A DNA stretch of 6,714 bases from Burkholderiales bacterium (GCA_017880705.1 JADGRS010000176.1:1-6714), one strand, 5' to 3'; positions 1 through 6,714 are shown, counted from the first letter of the stretch. The notes: a model not told the origin generated them from the sequence alone. Program-made: numbers and translations.

Positions 1-2528
1 TTGCTTTCATGGGATGGTATCTTTACCGGGCAACGGCTTCGGTCCAAAGGCAGGCGCAGCTCATCGACCACTCCGTCGAGGTGCTCGCCACCGTGGGCGA
101 AATGGGCGAGGCGATGAGCCGCGCGAACGCCGCGCAGCTGAGCTTCCTTCTTTCGCTGGAGGAGGGCTTCATCGAGCGCCGGGAGCGCTCTTTCGACGAG
201 GGGCTGGACCGTCTCGACCGCCTGCGACGCCTCACCATGGACGATCCCGGGATGCAGGCGATGGTGACGTCGTTCGAGAAGCTGATCGGCGAACGCCGGC
301 TTCTCATGCTCAACGACGAGCGCATTCGCAGGGGCGCCGCGCCAACTCGGTGGCCGGATCCCGCCCACGCGGATTCCAGCGCCTCGATCGTGGACCTCTA
401 CGGCGAGCTCCGGAAGAGCGGTCTCGCTTCCCTCCTGGACCATCGCGTCGAGCTGGGGCGAGTGATCCGCGACGTCCTCATCGAGTTCGGGGTCGCGGTG
501 CTCGCCGCCATCGCGCTGATGATCCCCGCCTACATCGCCTACAGCCGGCACGCGCGAGCGCGCGTGGGCGCCGAGCGCAAGCTGCGCGATCTCGCGGAGA
601 GCCTTCCCGGCGCGGTGTTCCAATACCGCTCGCTTCCCGACGGCACCGGGCGCTACGAATTCCTGAGCCACGGCATCGAGCGGTTGCGCGGGATCGATGC
701 CGAGGCGGGTCTCGCGGATCCTCGGCGGATTCTAGGCACGATCCTCGACGGCGATCGCCAGGAGTTTCTCGCGGCGATCGCCGCGGCGGAAATCAGCGGC
801 AACGAGATCGAGCACGACTATCGCGTTAAGGCGAGGGACGGGCAGATCAGGTGGCTGCGCACGAATGCCGCGCCGCGGCGCGAGAAGGATGGCAGCGTGC
901 TGTGGAGCGGCCTTTGGAGCGACGTGACCGAAAAGCTCGTCCTCCGCCGCGCACTCGCGGAATCGAAGGAGGTCGCCGAGGCGGCGAGCCACGCCAAGAC
1001 CACGTTCCTCACGACGATGAGCCACGAGATCCGCACCCCGATGAACGGCGTCCTCGGCATGCTGGAGCTCCTCGGCCGCACGCCGCTGAACGCCGAACAG
1101 CACACCATGCTCCAGGTGATCGACGACTCGGGGCGCGGGCTGCTTCGCATCCTCGACGATATCCTCGACTTCTCCAAGATCGAGGCGGGCAAGCTCGACC
1201 TGCATCCGCAACCGACCTCGATCGCGCATGTCGTCGGCGGCGTGTTCGCGATCTACGCCGGCGTCGCCGACGAAAAGGGCTTGCAGCTCACGCGCAGCGT
1301 CGACGCGCGCATCAGCCCGGCCGTGATGATCGATTCGCTGCGGCTGCGCCAGGTGCTCGGCAACCTCGTGAGCAACGCGATCAAGTTCACTTCCCAGGGT
1401 CGCGTGGAGATCAAGGCGGAGCTGATCGACCGCGTGGCGGGGAGCGACCTCGTTCGCTTCACCGTGAAGGACACGGGGATCGGCATTCCGGAGGACGTGC
1501 AGAAGCAACTGTTCCGGCCGTTCTTCCAGGCGAGCGCAGGCACGGCGCACGTCTTCGGCGGGACGGGGCTGGGCCTCGTCATCTGCGAGCGCCTCGTCAC
1601 GATGATGGGTGGCGCGATCGGCGTGACCAGCGAGCCCGGCGTGGGCACGACCATGATGGTGAGCATTTCCGCCGCCGTCGCCGATCCGAAGTCGCTGCCT
1701 CGGGCGGGCGGCGCCCCGCGCCTCGCGCCCGCTCATCGTGTCGCGCCTTCGCCCGCCGCCGCCGAGGCGGAAGGCACGCTGCTGCTCCTCGCCGACGACC
1801 ATCCCACCAACCGTCTCATCCTGCTGCGGCAGGTCAACATGCTCGGATATGCCGCGGAAGTCGCGCAGGACGGTTTCGAGGCGCTCGACAAGTGGCGCTC
1901 GGGCCGCTTCGCGTTGCTCGTCACGGATTGCGAGATGCCGCAGATGGACGGCTACGAGCTTGCGAAGTACATCCGCGACGCCGAGGCCCTCGCCGGGAGC
2001 GCACGGATTCCGATCATCGCCTGCACCGCGTACGCCGTGGAGGGACAGGCCGAAAAGTGCCTCGCCGCGGGAATGGACGACTACCTTTCGAAGCCGGTCG
2101 ACATGAAGCGCCTCGGCGAGAAACTGGCGCGCTGGGTACCGATCGCTCCCCAGCCTGCGGCGGAACGCAGCGCGGCCCCGCGCGATGCGCGCCATCCCAT
2201 CGACGCCTCGGTGCTCGACGAGGTGTGCGCGGGCGATGCGGCGATGGAGCGGGAGTTCCTCACGCGTTTCCGCGCGTGCAACGAAGACGACGTCGAGCTG
2301 CTGCAGCGGGCGATCGCCGATCCCCATTGGTCCGAGGTCGCCAGCATCTCGCACCGCATGAAGGGCGCGAGCCGCACCGTGGGCGCGACGCCGCTCGCCG
2401 TCGCGTGCGAAGCGATCGAGCTCGCCGCGCGTGCGGGCGACGCGGGCGCGGTGACGGCGGGCATGGCGCCCTTCGGCGCCGAGCTCGAGCGCCTCAACCA
2501 GTATCTCCGGGAACGTTTCCCGGCGTGA
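1..2528 (+). CDS. Hybrid sensor histidine kinase, CHASE3-like/PAS/HisKA/HATPase/REC/HPt (5' partial), RocS1-like
   Basis: This is a membrane hybrid kinase expected to run an internal His-Asp-His phosphorelay and pass phosphate to separate response regulators. Residues are numbered from the ATG at 9. Residues 1-110 are helical and CHASE3-like, and are expected to be periplasmic. A membrane helix lies at about 160-178, with no obvious HAMP after it. PAS spans about 192-310, ending in DVTEK. HisKA carries phospho-acceptor H339 (SHEIRTPMNG). The ATPase has N456 (N box), D488 in DTGIGIPE and GGTGLGL at 517-523. REC has D596/D597, phospho-acceptor D640, T673 and K695. HPt has H782 in HRMKG. All key residues are present. 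The frame stays open to the left edge, and a CHASE3 domain needs a helix before it. The ATG at 9 is therefore probably internal and the true start, with the first membrane helix, lies outside. The two response-regulator genes immediately downstream are its likely partners. Confidence 0.93.
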   Translation, partial: AFMGWYLYRATASVQRQAQLIDHSVEVLATVGEMGEAMSRANAAQLSFLLSLEEGFIERRERSFDEGLDRLDRLRRLTMDDPGMQAMVTSFEKLIGERRLLMLNDERIRRGAAPTRWPDPAHADSSASIVDLYGELRKSGLASLLDHRVELGRVIRDVLIEFGVAVLAAIALMIPAYIAYSRHARARVGAERKLRDLAESLPGAVFQYRSLPDGTGRYEFLSHGIERLRGIDAEAGLADPRRILGTILDGDRQEFLAAIAAAEISGNEIEHDYRVKARDGQIRWLRTNAAPRREKDGSVLWSGLWSDVTEKLVLRRALAESKEVAEAASHAKTTFLTTMSHEIRTPMNGVLGMLELLGRTPLNAEQHTMLQVIDDSGRGLLRILDDILDFSKIEAGKLDLHPQPTSIAHVVGGVFAIYAGVADEKGLQLTRSVDARISPAVMIDSLRLRQVLGNLVSNAIKFTSQGRVEIKAELIDRVAGSDLVRFTVKDTGIGIPEDVQKQLFRPFFQASAGTAHVFGGTGLGLVICERLVTMMGGAIGVTSEPGVGTTMMVSISAAVADPKSLPRAGGAPRLAPAHRVAPSPAAAEAEGTLLLLADDHPTNRLILLRQVNMLGYAAEVAQDGFEALDKWRSGRFALLVTDCEMPQMDGYELAKYIRDAEALAGSARIPIIACTAYAVEGQAEKCLAAGMDDYLSKPVDMKRLGEKLARWVPIAPQPAAERSAAPRDARHPIDASVLDEVCAGDAAMEREFLTRFRACNEDDVELLQRAIADPHWSEVASISHRMKGASRTVGATPLAVACEAIELAARAGDAGAVTAGMAPFGAELERLNQYLRERFPA
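2507..2523 (+). repeat. Perfect 7-bp inverted repeat at the end of the kinase gene
   Basis: The arms CCGGGAA and TTCCCGG flank a three-base CGT spacer. They would form a GC-rich RNA hairpin over the last codons of the kinase gene, ending three bases before the kinase stop codon (TGA, 2526-2528). No T-run follows, so it does not look like an intrinsic terminator. It could affect translation of, or mRNA processing before, the downstream EAL gene, or it could be a chance result of codon use. Confidence 0.5.
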
Positions 2529-2545
2529 ATCGAGATGGGCATTCC

Positions 2546-3760
2546 ATGATCGAGTCGAACGAAGCACCCCCAAGGATCGCGGACCTTCGATTCCTGGTGG
2601 TCGAGGACCACGGGTTCCAGCGCTGGGCGCTCGCGAACGTCCTCACAAGCCTGGGCGCGCGCAACGTGCTGAACGCCCCGGACGGCCAATCCGCCCTCGA
2701 GATCGTCGATAGCGTGGACGAGCCGCTCGACGTCATCGTGACGGACCTCGACATGCCGGGGATGGACGGCGTGGAGTTCATTCGCCACATCGGCGAACGC
2801 AAGGTGAGGGCCGCGCTGATCCTCGCGAGCGGGCTCGAGCGCTCCCTGGTGGCGACGGTCGAGTCGCTCGCGAAGAGCTGCGGCGTGCTGGTGATCGCGT
2901 CGATCGAGAAGCCGACCACCGCGCGCAAGCTCGAGGCCGCGCTGCTCGGATATCGCCGCCGGGGCCTCGACGGCGATCCCCCGCGCGAGCTCCATCGCTT
3001 CGAGGAGCACGAGATTCGCGAAGGCCTGAGGAACGACGAGTTCGAGCCGTTCTTCCAGGCGAAGATGGGCCTCGCCGATTCGAGGGTCGTGGGAGCGGAG
3101 GCGCTCGCGCGATGGCGCCATCCGAAAATGGGATTGCTGGTCGCCGGAAGCTTCATGGAGTTCGTGCGCGGCCCGGAGCTTTCGGAGATGATCGTCATGG
3201 TGATGGCGCGCAAGGCCGCGCAGGCCTGCCTCGAGTGGCGCGCGGCGCGCCTGCCCGGAACGGTGTCCGTCAACGTCTCTCCCGAGACGATTCGCAACGT
3301 CGCGTTCGTCGACCACCTCGTGGAGACGGTCCGCGCGCAAGGTCTCGACCCCGCGCAGATGACCCTCGAGGTCACGGAGTCGGCGGCGGCCAGCAACGGG
3401 GCGCTCGAAAGCCTGTCGCGGCTGAGGATGCAGGGATTCGGCCTTTCCATCGACGACTACGGCATCGGCTATTCGTCGATGGAGCGGCTTACGCTCATCG
3501 CGTTCACGGAGCTCAAGATCGACCGGCGCTTCGTGAAGGAAGCGCTCGCGTCCGACCCCAGCAGGGCGATCCTCGAATCGAGCCTCGAGATGGCGAGGAA
3601 GCTGCGTATCCCGGCGGTGGCGGAAGGCGTCGAGACGAACCTCGAGCTCGACCTGCTGCGCACGCTCGGGTGCGAGCAGGCGCAGGGCTTCCTCATCGCG
3701 CGCCCGATGGACAAGGAATCGTATCTCGAGTGGCTGCGACTGGCGCAGCGCGCGCCGTGA
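2546..3760 (+). CDS. REC-EAL response regulator, cyclic-di-GMP phosphodiesterase, RocR-like
   Basis: This 404-residue cytoplasmic response regulator is predicted to hydrolyse cyclic di-GMP to pGpG. The N-terminal REC domain (about 14-130) has acidic residues E20/D21, phospho-acceptor D67 in TDLDMPGMDG, S95 and K122. The EAL domain (about 150-400) has E185 in AEALARW, N243, E275, loop-6 residue E278, D303/D304 in IDDYGIGYSS, K324, E360 in AEGVET and Q380. These are the metal-binding, catalytic and loop-6 positions described for RocR, so an active enzyme is predicted. Length and domain order match RocR (about 390 residues), including the FQR segment after the acidic pair. The ATG at 2546 follows the kinase stop by 17 bases, with a weak purine-rich ribosome site (GAGATGGG, 2532-2539). 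An in-frame GTG at 2525, overlapping the kinase stop as GTGA, would add seven residues. REC phosphorylation by the upstream HPt probably tunes the EAL activity. Confidence 0.93.
   Translation: MIESNEAPPRIADLRFLVVEDHGFQRWALANVLTSLGARNVLNAPDGQSALEIVDSVDEPLDVIVTDLDMPGMDGVEFIRHIGERKVRAALILASGLERSLVATVESLAKSCGVLVIASIEKPTTARKLEAALLGYRRRGLDGDPPRELHRFEEHEIREGLRNDEFEPFFQAKMGLADSRVVGAEALARWRHPKMGLLVAGSFMEFVRGPELSEMIVMVMARKAAQACLEWRAARLPGTVSVNVSPETIRNVAFVDHLVETVRAQGLDPAQMTLEVTESAAASNGALESLSRLRMQGFGLSIDDYGIGYSSMERLTLIAFTELKIDRRFVKEALASDPSRAILESSLEMARKLRIPAVAEGVETNLELDLLRTLGCEQAQGFLIARPMDKESYLEWLRLAQRAP
3757..3760 (+). promoter_or_regulatory. GTGA stop/start overlap coupling the EAL and LuxR-type regulator genes
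   Basis: The GTG start of the DNA-binding regulator and the TGA stop of the REC-EAL gene share these four bases. The upstream stretch is GC-rich without a clear purine ribosome-binding run. Re-initiation by ribosomes finishing the EAL gene is the likely mode of translation, which would keep the two regulators in a fixed ratio. Confidence 0.7.
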
Positions 3761-4416
3761 CGGCCGCGCTTCGGATCCTGCTGGTGGACGACCACCCGAT
3801 CGTTCGCGCGGGCCTGCGCGCCGTGCTCGAGCGCGGCGGCGCGAGCGTGGTCGCCGAAGCCGGGAGCGGAATCGACGCCCTCACGCTCGTCGAGGCGCAC
3901 TTGCCGGACCTGGTGATCATGGACATCGGCATGAAGGACCTCGACGGAATCGAGACCACGGAGCGGATCAAGGCGCGCTGCCCCGACGTGCGCGTGCTGG
4001 TCGTCTCGGGGCACGCCGACTCGAACCACGTGCTGCGCGCGTTGCGAGCGCGCGCCAATGGCTACCTGCTGAAAGACTCCGCCACGTCCGAGCTCGGTGC
4101 GGCCGTGGCGTCGGTCGCCGCGGGCGAGACGTATCTCAGCCCGGGGATCTCGCGGCACGTCGTCTCGGGAATGATCGCGAGCTCGAGGGAGGTCTCCGGG
4201 GGCCTGGGAAGCCTCAGCCCGCGGCAGCTCGAGATCCTGCGCATGGTCGCCGAGGGGCAGAGCACGAAGCAGATCGCGTTCGCGCTCGAGATCAGCGTGA
4301 AGACCGTCGAGACCCATCGCGCGCACATCATGGAACGCCTCGAGATCCGCGACGTCCCGGGCCTGGTGGTCTTCGCGGTGCGCGCCGGGCTGATCGACAT
4401 CGACAGGCGGCCCTAG
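3757..4416 (+). CDS. NarL/FixJ-family response regulator, REC plus LuxR-type HTH, RocA-like
   Basis: This 219-residue two-domain transcription regulator is activated by phosphorylation. The REC domain (about 5-120) has D11/D12 in LLVDDHPIVR, phospho-acceptor D56, S84 and K106 in YLLKDSA. The C-terminal LuxR/GerE-type helix-turn-helix (about 153-210) runs from LSPRQLEIL through STKQIAFALEIS to the recognition helix KTVETHRAHIMERL. The chosen start is GTG at 3757, which overlaps the EAL gene stop as GTGA and gives the usual family length and a REC domain beginning at once. No good ribosome site precedes it, so translation is probably coupled to the EAL gene. The ATG at 3112 in the same frame lies deep inside the EAL gene and is not credible. 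By analogy with RocA1 it would be the transcriptional arm of the system and receive phosphate from the same HPt. Its target genes are not visible here. Confidence 0.93.
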   Translation: MTAALRILLVDDHPIVRAGLRAVLERGGASVVAEAGSGIDALTLVEAHLPDLVIMDIGMKDLDGIETTERIKARCPDVRVLVVSGHADSNHVLRALRARANGYLLKDSATSELGAAVASVAAGETYLSPGISRHVVSGMIASSREVSGGLGSLSPRQLEILRMVAEGQSTKQIAFALEISVKTVETHRAHIMERLEIRDVPGLVVFAVRAGLIDIDRRP

Positions 4417-4485
4417 GGAAATGGATGTCCGACCCCTCCGAATTCCCCGAAATGCCGACGAGGCGCCGGCAGGCATGATGGCCCG

Positions 4486-6159
4486 ATGAATTTTTCCGCG
4501 AAGCCAACCGCATTCAGGGTCAGCATCTTTCTCGTTTGCATCCTGGTGCTCGCCCTCGCGGCGGTCCTCACCTGGGACCTCTTCACAGATGCGGAGGTCG
4601 ACCGCGCGAGCGAGCAGCGCAACCTGTCGATCGCGCTCGCCGACGAGCTGCGCCAGTCGGGCAACGTCCTCGGACGGTTGGCCACGCGCTACATCGTCAC
4701 CGGCGATCCGATCTTCAAGCGGCGCTACGACATCGTCGTGGCGACGCGCGACGGCAAGCTGGCTCGTCCGACGAGCGGCGGGCGCGTCTACTGGGACTTC
4801 TATTTCTCGGAGGACCACAATTCGAAGAACCCGCTCACGGGAGAGGCGGTCCCGCTCCTGGACCTGCTCGCGCGCCTCGGAATCACGCCCGAGGAGACCG
4901 CGATGTTGCGCGAGGCGAAGGCGCGTTCGGACGCGATCTCCGCGACGGAAGGCGCCGCGATCGCGAGGGCCGACGCCGGCGCAGCCGGGGTGCGCGACAC
5001 CGCGGGCGCCCTGGCCATGCTGAGCGATGCTTCATATCTCGCCGACAAGGCTTCCGTCCTCGCGCCGATCGAAGAGTTCCGGACGTTGGTGGACAAGCGC
5101 ACCCATGAGGCGGTCCTGGCCGCCGAGCGAGCTTCGTCGTTGGTACGCACCGCCATCATCGTGATCAGCCTTCTGCTCGTGGCGATCCTGCTGAGGACCT
5201 ACTGGATCATTCACCGGGTCATGGGCGGATCGATCGACGCGGTGCACGCGAGGATCGCGGCGCTCGGGCGCGGCGATTTTTCCCAGCCGATCGTCGTGCG
5301 CGAGAGGAGCCGTGCGAGCGTCATGGGCTGGCTCGCCGACACGCAGGCGCGGCTGTCCGCGAACCAGCGCAACAGCGAGGACGCGATGCGGCGCCTCCAG
5401 CAAAGCGAGTCGCAATTCCGCCAGCTCGCGGAGAACATCCGTGAGGTGTTCTTTCTCGCCGACACCACGTGCACGAAATTCACTTACGTAAGCCCGGGAT
5501 ACGAAGAGCTGTGGGGACGCACGTGCGCGAGCCTCTGCGCGGAGCCCGCGACATGGCGTGCCGCGATCCACCCCGACGATCGCAGCGGGGTCCAGGCACG
5601 GATCGCCTCCAGGGGCGCGGACGGCAAGTTCGAATACGACTGCCGGATCATCCGCCCCGACGGGACGTTGCGCTGGATCCGGGTGCGCGCGTTCCCCGTC
5701 CGCGCGGAAGGCGGGCAGGTGGATCACATCGCGGGATTCGCCGTGGACATGACGCACCGCACGAAGCTCGAGGTCGTGACACGCGACGATGGCCGGCGCT
5801 TCAGCAGCGTCGTCGACCACCTCGACATGCCGTGCTTCATGGCGAATGCCCAGGGACGCATCACCTATTGCAACGATGCCGCCCTCGCGCTGACCGGATG
5901 GAGCCGCGTCGAGCTGCTTGGGAGGCCCAGCTCGGAGATCCTCGCCCCCTTCGCCCTCGGGCCGGCGTTGGCCGCGAGCAACGACTCGGGCACCTGGCGC
6001 ATGGAGAACCGGGTGATGGCGCGCGACGGCATGCTTGCCGCGAGCACCTGGCGCCATATTCGCCTCACGTCCGATGAAGGGATGGTCGAAGGCACGGCGA
6101 TGGTGGCCGAGCCCGCGTCCAGCCGAGGCATACCCCTGCCTCTCGAGGGAGTAGCATAG
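4486..6159 (+). CDS. Membrane sensor with periplasmic domain, HAMP-like linker and two PAS domains, no output domain
   Basis: This 557-residue inner-membrane protein has a helix at about 12-30, a periplasmic region at 31-221 and a second helix at about 222-242. The periplasmic part has the pattern LADELRQS...RLATRYIVTGDP (52-75), then DGK..RP..... YWDF (89-105). From memory this resembles the sensor region in front of many proteobacterial chemoreceptors, kinases and diguanylate cyclases. A HAMP-like linker follows at about 243-294, including LGRGDF, then a short coiled stretch. PAS 1 with its PAC motif covers about 308-426 (HPDDR, RPDGTLRWI, VDMTHRTKLE). PAS 2 covers about 437-545 (ITYCNDAALALTGWSR). 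The protein then ends with a short tail; no HisKA, GGDEF, EAL or chemoreceptor hairpin follows. The ATG at 4486 is followed directly by a basic N-terminus and helix; its ribosome site is weak. The 69-base gap after the regulator gene shows no convincing promoter or terminator. It may act through a partner, or be the remnant of a longer sensor enzyme. Confidence 0.85.
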   Translation: MNFSAKPTAFRVSIFLVCILVLALAAVLTWDLFTDAEVDRASEQRNLSIALADELRQSGNVLGRLATRYIVTGDPIFKRRYDIVVATRDGKLARPTSGGRVYWDFYFSEDHNSKNPLTGEAVPLLDLLARLGITPEETAMLREAKARSDAISATEGAAIARADAGAAGVRDTAGALAMLSDASYLADKASVLAPIEEFRTLVDKRTHEAVLAAERASSLVRTAIIVISLLLVAILLRTYWIIHRVMGGSIDAVHARIAALGRGDFSQPIVVRERSRASVMGWLADTQARLSANQRNSEDAMRRLQQSESQFRQLAENIREVFFLADTTCTKFTYVSPGYEELWGRTCASLCAEPATWRAAIHPDDRSGVQARIASRGADGKFEYDCRIIRPDGTLRWIRVRAFPVRAEGGQVDHIAGFAVDMTHRTKLEVVTRDDGRRFSSVVDHLDMPCFMANAQGRITYCNDAALALTGWSRVELLGRPSSEILAPFALGPALAASNDSGTWRMENRVMARDGMLAASTWRHIRLTSDEGMVEGTAMVAEPASSRGIPLPLEGVA

Positions 6160-6184
6160 GGCGCCAAACGCGCTGGAGCCGCCC
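6159..6184 (+). terminator. Weak terminator-like hairpin between sensor and hydrolase genes
   Basis: GGGCG (6159-6163) and CGCCC (6180-6184) can pair around a 16-base loop, and TTTGTT follows. The stem is only five base pairs and the loop is long, so termination would be inefficient at best. The GGAG ribosome site of the next gene lies in the loop. It is offered as a possible attenuator or weak terminator, not a firm call. Confidence 0.2.
6175..6178 (+). promoter_or_regulatory. Ribosome-binding site (GGAG) deciding a TTG start
   Basis: GGAG lies seven bases before the TTG at 6186 and ten before the TTG at 6189. No ATG or GTG lies in frame between the sensor's stop codon and the hydrophobic signal segment. 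This spacing supports the first TTG as the start of the secreted hydrolase. Confidence 0.6.
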
Positions 6185-6185
6185 T

Positions 6186-6714
6186 TTGTTGCATCGCCTC
6201 GGTTTGCTCGGGTTCGTGCTGCTCTCGCTTTGCGCCTCGGCGCAATCTCGTTCTCCCGCCGTTTACTATCCCGACGCGAACTGGCAGCACAGGACCCCGG
6301 CGGAAGCGGGCATCGACGCGGCGCTCCTCAAGGATGCGATCGATGCGGCGATCGCGGGTGAGTCGAAGAACCCGCGCGACCTCGTCCTCAACCACTACCA
6401 GACGTTCGGTCGCGAGCCCTTCGGCTATGCCATCGGGCCCATCAAGGATCGCGGCGATCCCACGGGCGTCATCGTGCACCGGGGCTACATCGTCGCGGAA
6501 TGGGGCGAGCCCGCGCGCGTCGACATGGCCCACAGCGTGACCAAGAGCCTCCTTTCCAGCGTGATCGGCGTCGCGTTCGATCGCGGCATGATCAGGAGCC
6601 TCGACGATCCGGTGCGCGATTACGTCGGCCCGATCCTGCCATACAGCCCGCCCTCGGCCGCCAACAGGTCCGATCGCATCGGCGGCTCGGACCTCATCTC
6701 GCTCTTCGAGACGC
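6186..6714 (+). CDS. Secreted serine hydrolase, beta-lactamase/PBP-like superfamily (3' partial)
   Basis: The visible 176 residues begin a secreted enzyme of the class C beta-lactamase-like serine hydrolase superfamily (the COG1680 type). The start is TTG at 6186, supported by GGAG upstream. A signal peptide follows (MLHRLGLLGFVLLSLCASA), probably cut before Q20. The cysteine at 16 lacks a good lipobox because leucine precedes it, so a lipoprotein is less likely. The segment GVIVHRGYIVAEWGEP leads to HSVTKSLLSS, whose SxxK motif gives the predicted nucleophile S117 and base K120. It is followed by the family's typical DRGMIRSLDDPVRDYV stretch. The Tyr-containing second motif and the C-terminus lie beyond the right edge. 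Family members include esterases, peptidases and beta-lactamases, so the substrate cannot be stated. The gene begins 26 bases after the sensor gene but has no evident functional link to it. Confidence 0.82.
   Translation, partial: MLHRLGLLGFVLLSLCASAQSRSPAVYYPDANWQHRTPAEAGIDAALLKDAIDAAIAGESKNPRDLVLNHYQTFGREPFGYAIGPIKDRGDPTGVIVHRGYIVAEWGEPARVDMAHSVTKSLLSSVIGVAFDRGMIRSLDDPVRDYVGPILPYSPPSAANRSDRIGGSDLISLFET

Noticed and set aside
851..2545. Upstream extension of the REC-EAL frame through the kinase gene
   Set aside because: The extension translates to Arg/Pro-rich sequence without domains and overlaps the kinase. The real gene begins near 2525-2546.
732..2573. Long open frame of 613 codons on the - strand
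   Set aside because: It lies antisense to the kinase gene, whose motifs are all intact. Its product is rich in Arg, His and Ala with no recognisable domain, as expected for a shadow frame in GC-rich DNA.
1..4416. BvgASR or EvgAS system
   Set aside because: The kinase lacks the tandem periplasmic Venus-flytrap domains of BvgS/EvgS, and the EAL protein carries a REC domain as in RocR. The Roc-type assignment fits better.
4417..4485. Promoter or terminator in the gap between the regulator and the sensor gene
   Set aside because: No convincing -35/-10 pair, sigma-54 GG/GC pair, or stem followed by a T-run was found in these 69 bases.
3469..4818. Open frame of 449 codons on the - strand spanning two genes and the gap at 4417-4485
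   Set aside because: It is low-complexity (Arg, Asp, Ala rich) and antisense to conserved EAL, response-regulator and sensor coding sequence.
5032..6057. Open frame of 341 codons on the - strand
   Set aside because: It is antisense to the HAMP-like and PAS region of the sensor gene and its translation has no family features.
6334..6540. Small open frame of 68 codons on the + strand
   Set aside because: It is Ser/Arg-rich and out of frame with the serine hydrolase, whose SxxK motif and signal peptide define the real frame.

Overview
The window is strongly GC-rich, with G or C at most third codon positions. It is densely packed with genes, all on the + strand. Gene style and protein families suggest a proteobacterium, perhaps a beta- or gammaproteobacterium, but no taxonomic marker gene is present and this is a loose inference.

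Positions 1-4416 hold three tightly packed signalling genes. The first is a membrane hybrid histidine kinase, cut by the left edge, with the order CHASE3-like sensor, membrane helix, PAS, HisKA, HATPase, REC, HPt. The second is a REC-EAL protein with a complete set of cyclic-di-GMP phosphodiesterase residues. The third is a NarL/FixJ-type DNA-binding response regulator whose GTG start overlaps the EAL gene's stop codon. This set matches the Roc/Sad 'three-component' systems known from Pseudomonas aeruginosa (RocS1, RocR, RocA1). In such systems one kinase with an HPt can phosphorylate both a c-di-GMP-degrading regulator and a transcription regulator. The most likely role here is coupling an envelope or periplasmic cue to c-di-GMP level and to transcription of target genes, for example surface structures; the targets are not visible.

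Positions 4486-6159, after a 69-base gap, encode a two-helix membrane sensor with a periplasmic domain, a HAMP-like linker and two PAS domains. It stops without any recognisable output domain (no kinase, GGDEF, EAL or chemoreceptor signalling module). It may be an accessory sensor or a gene that lost its output.

Positions 6186-6714 hold the start of a secreted serine hydrolase of the beta-lactamase/penicillin-binding-protein-like superfamily. It has a TTG start, a signal peptide and an SxxK motif, and is cut by the right edge. It looks functionally unrelated to the signalling genes.

No tRNA, rRNA, CRISPR array, insertion sequence or attachment site was seen. There is no gene-free stretch longer than 69 bases. 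A perfect 7-bp inverted repeat sits at the end of the kinase gene, just before the EAL gene.
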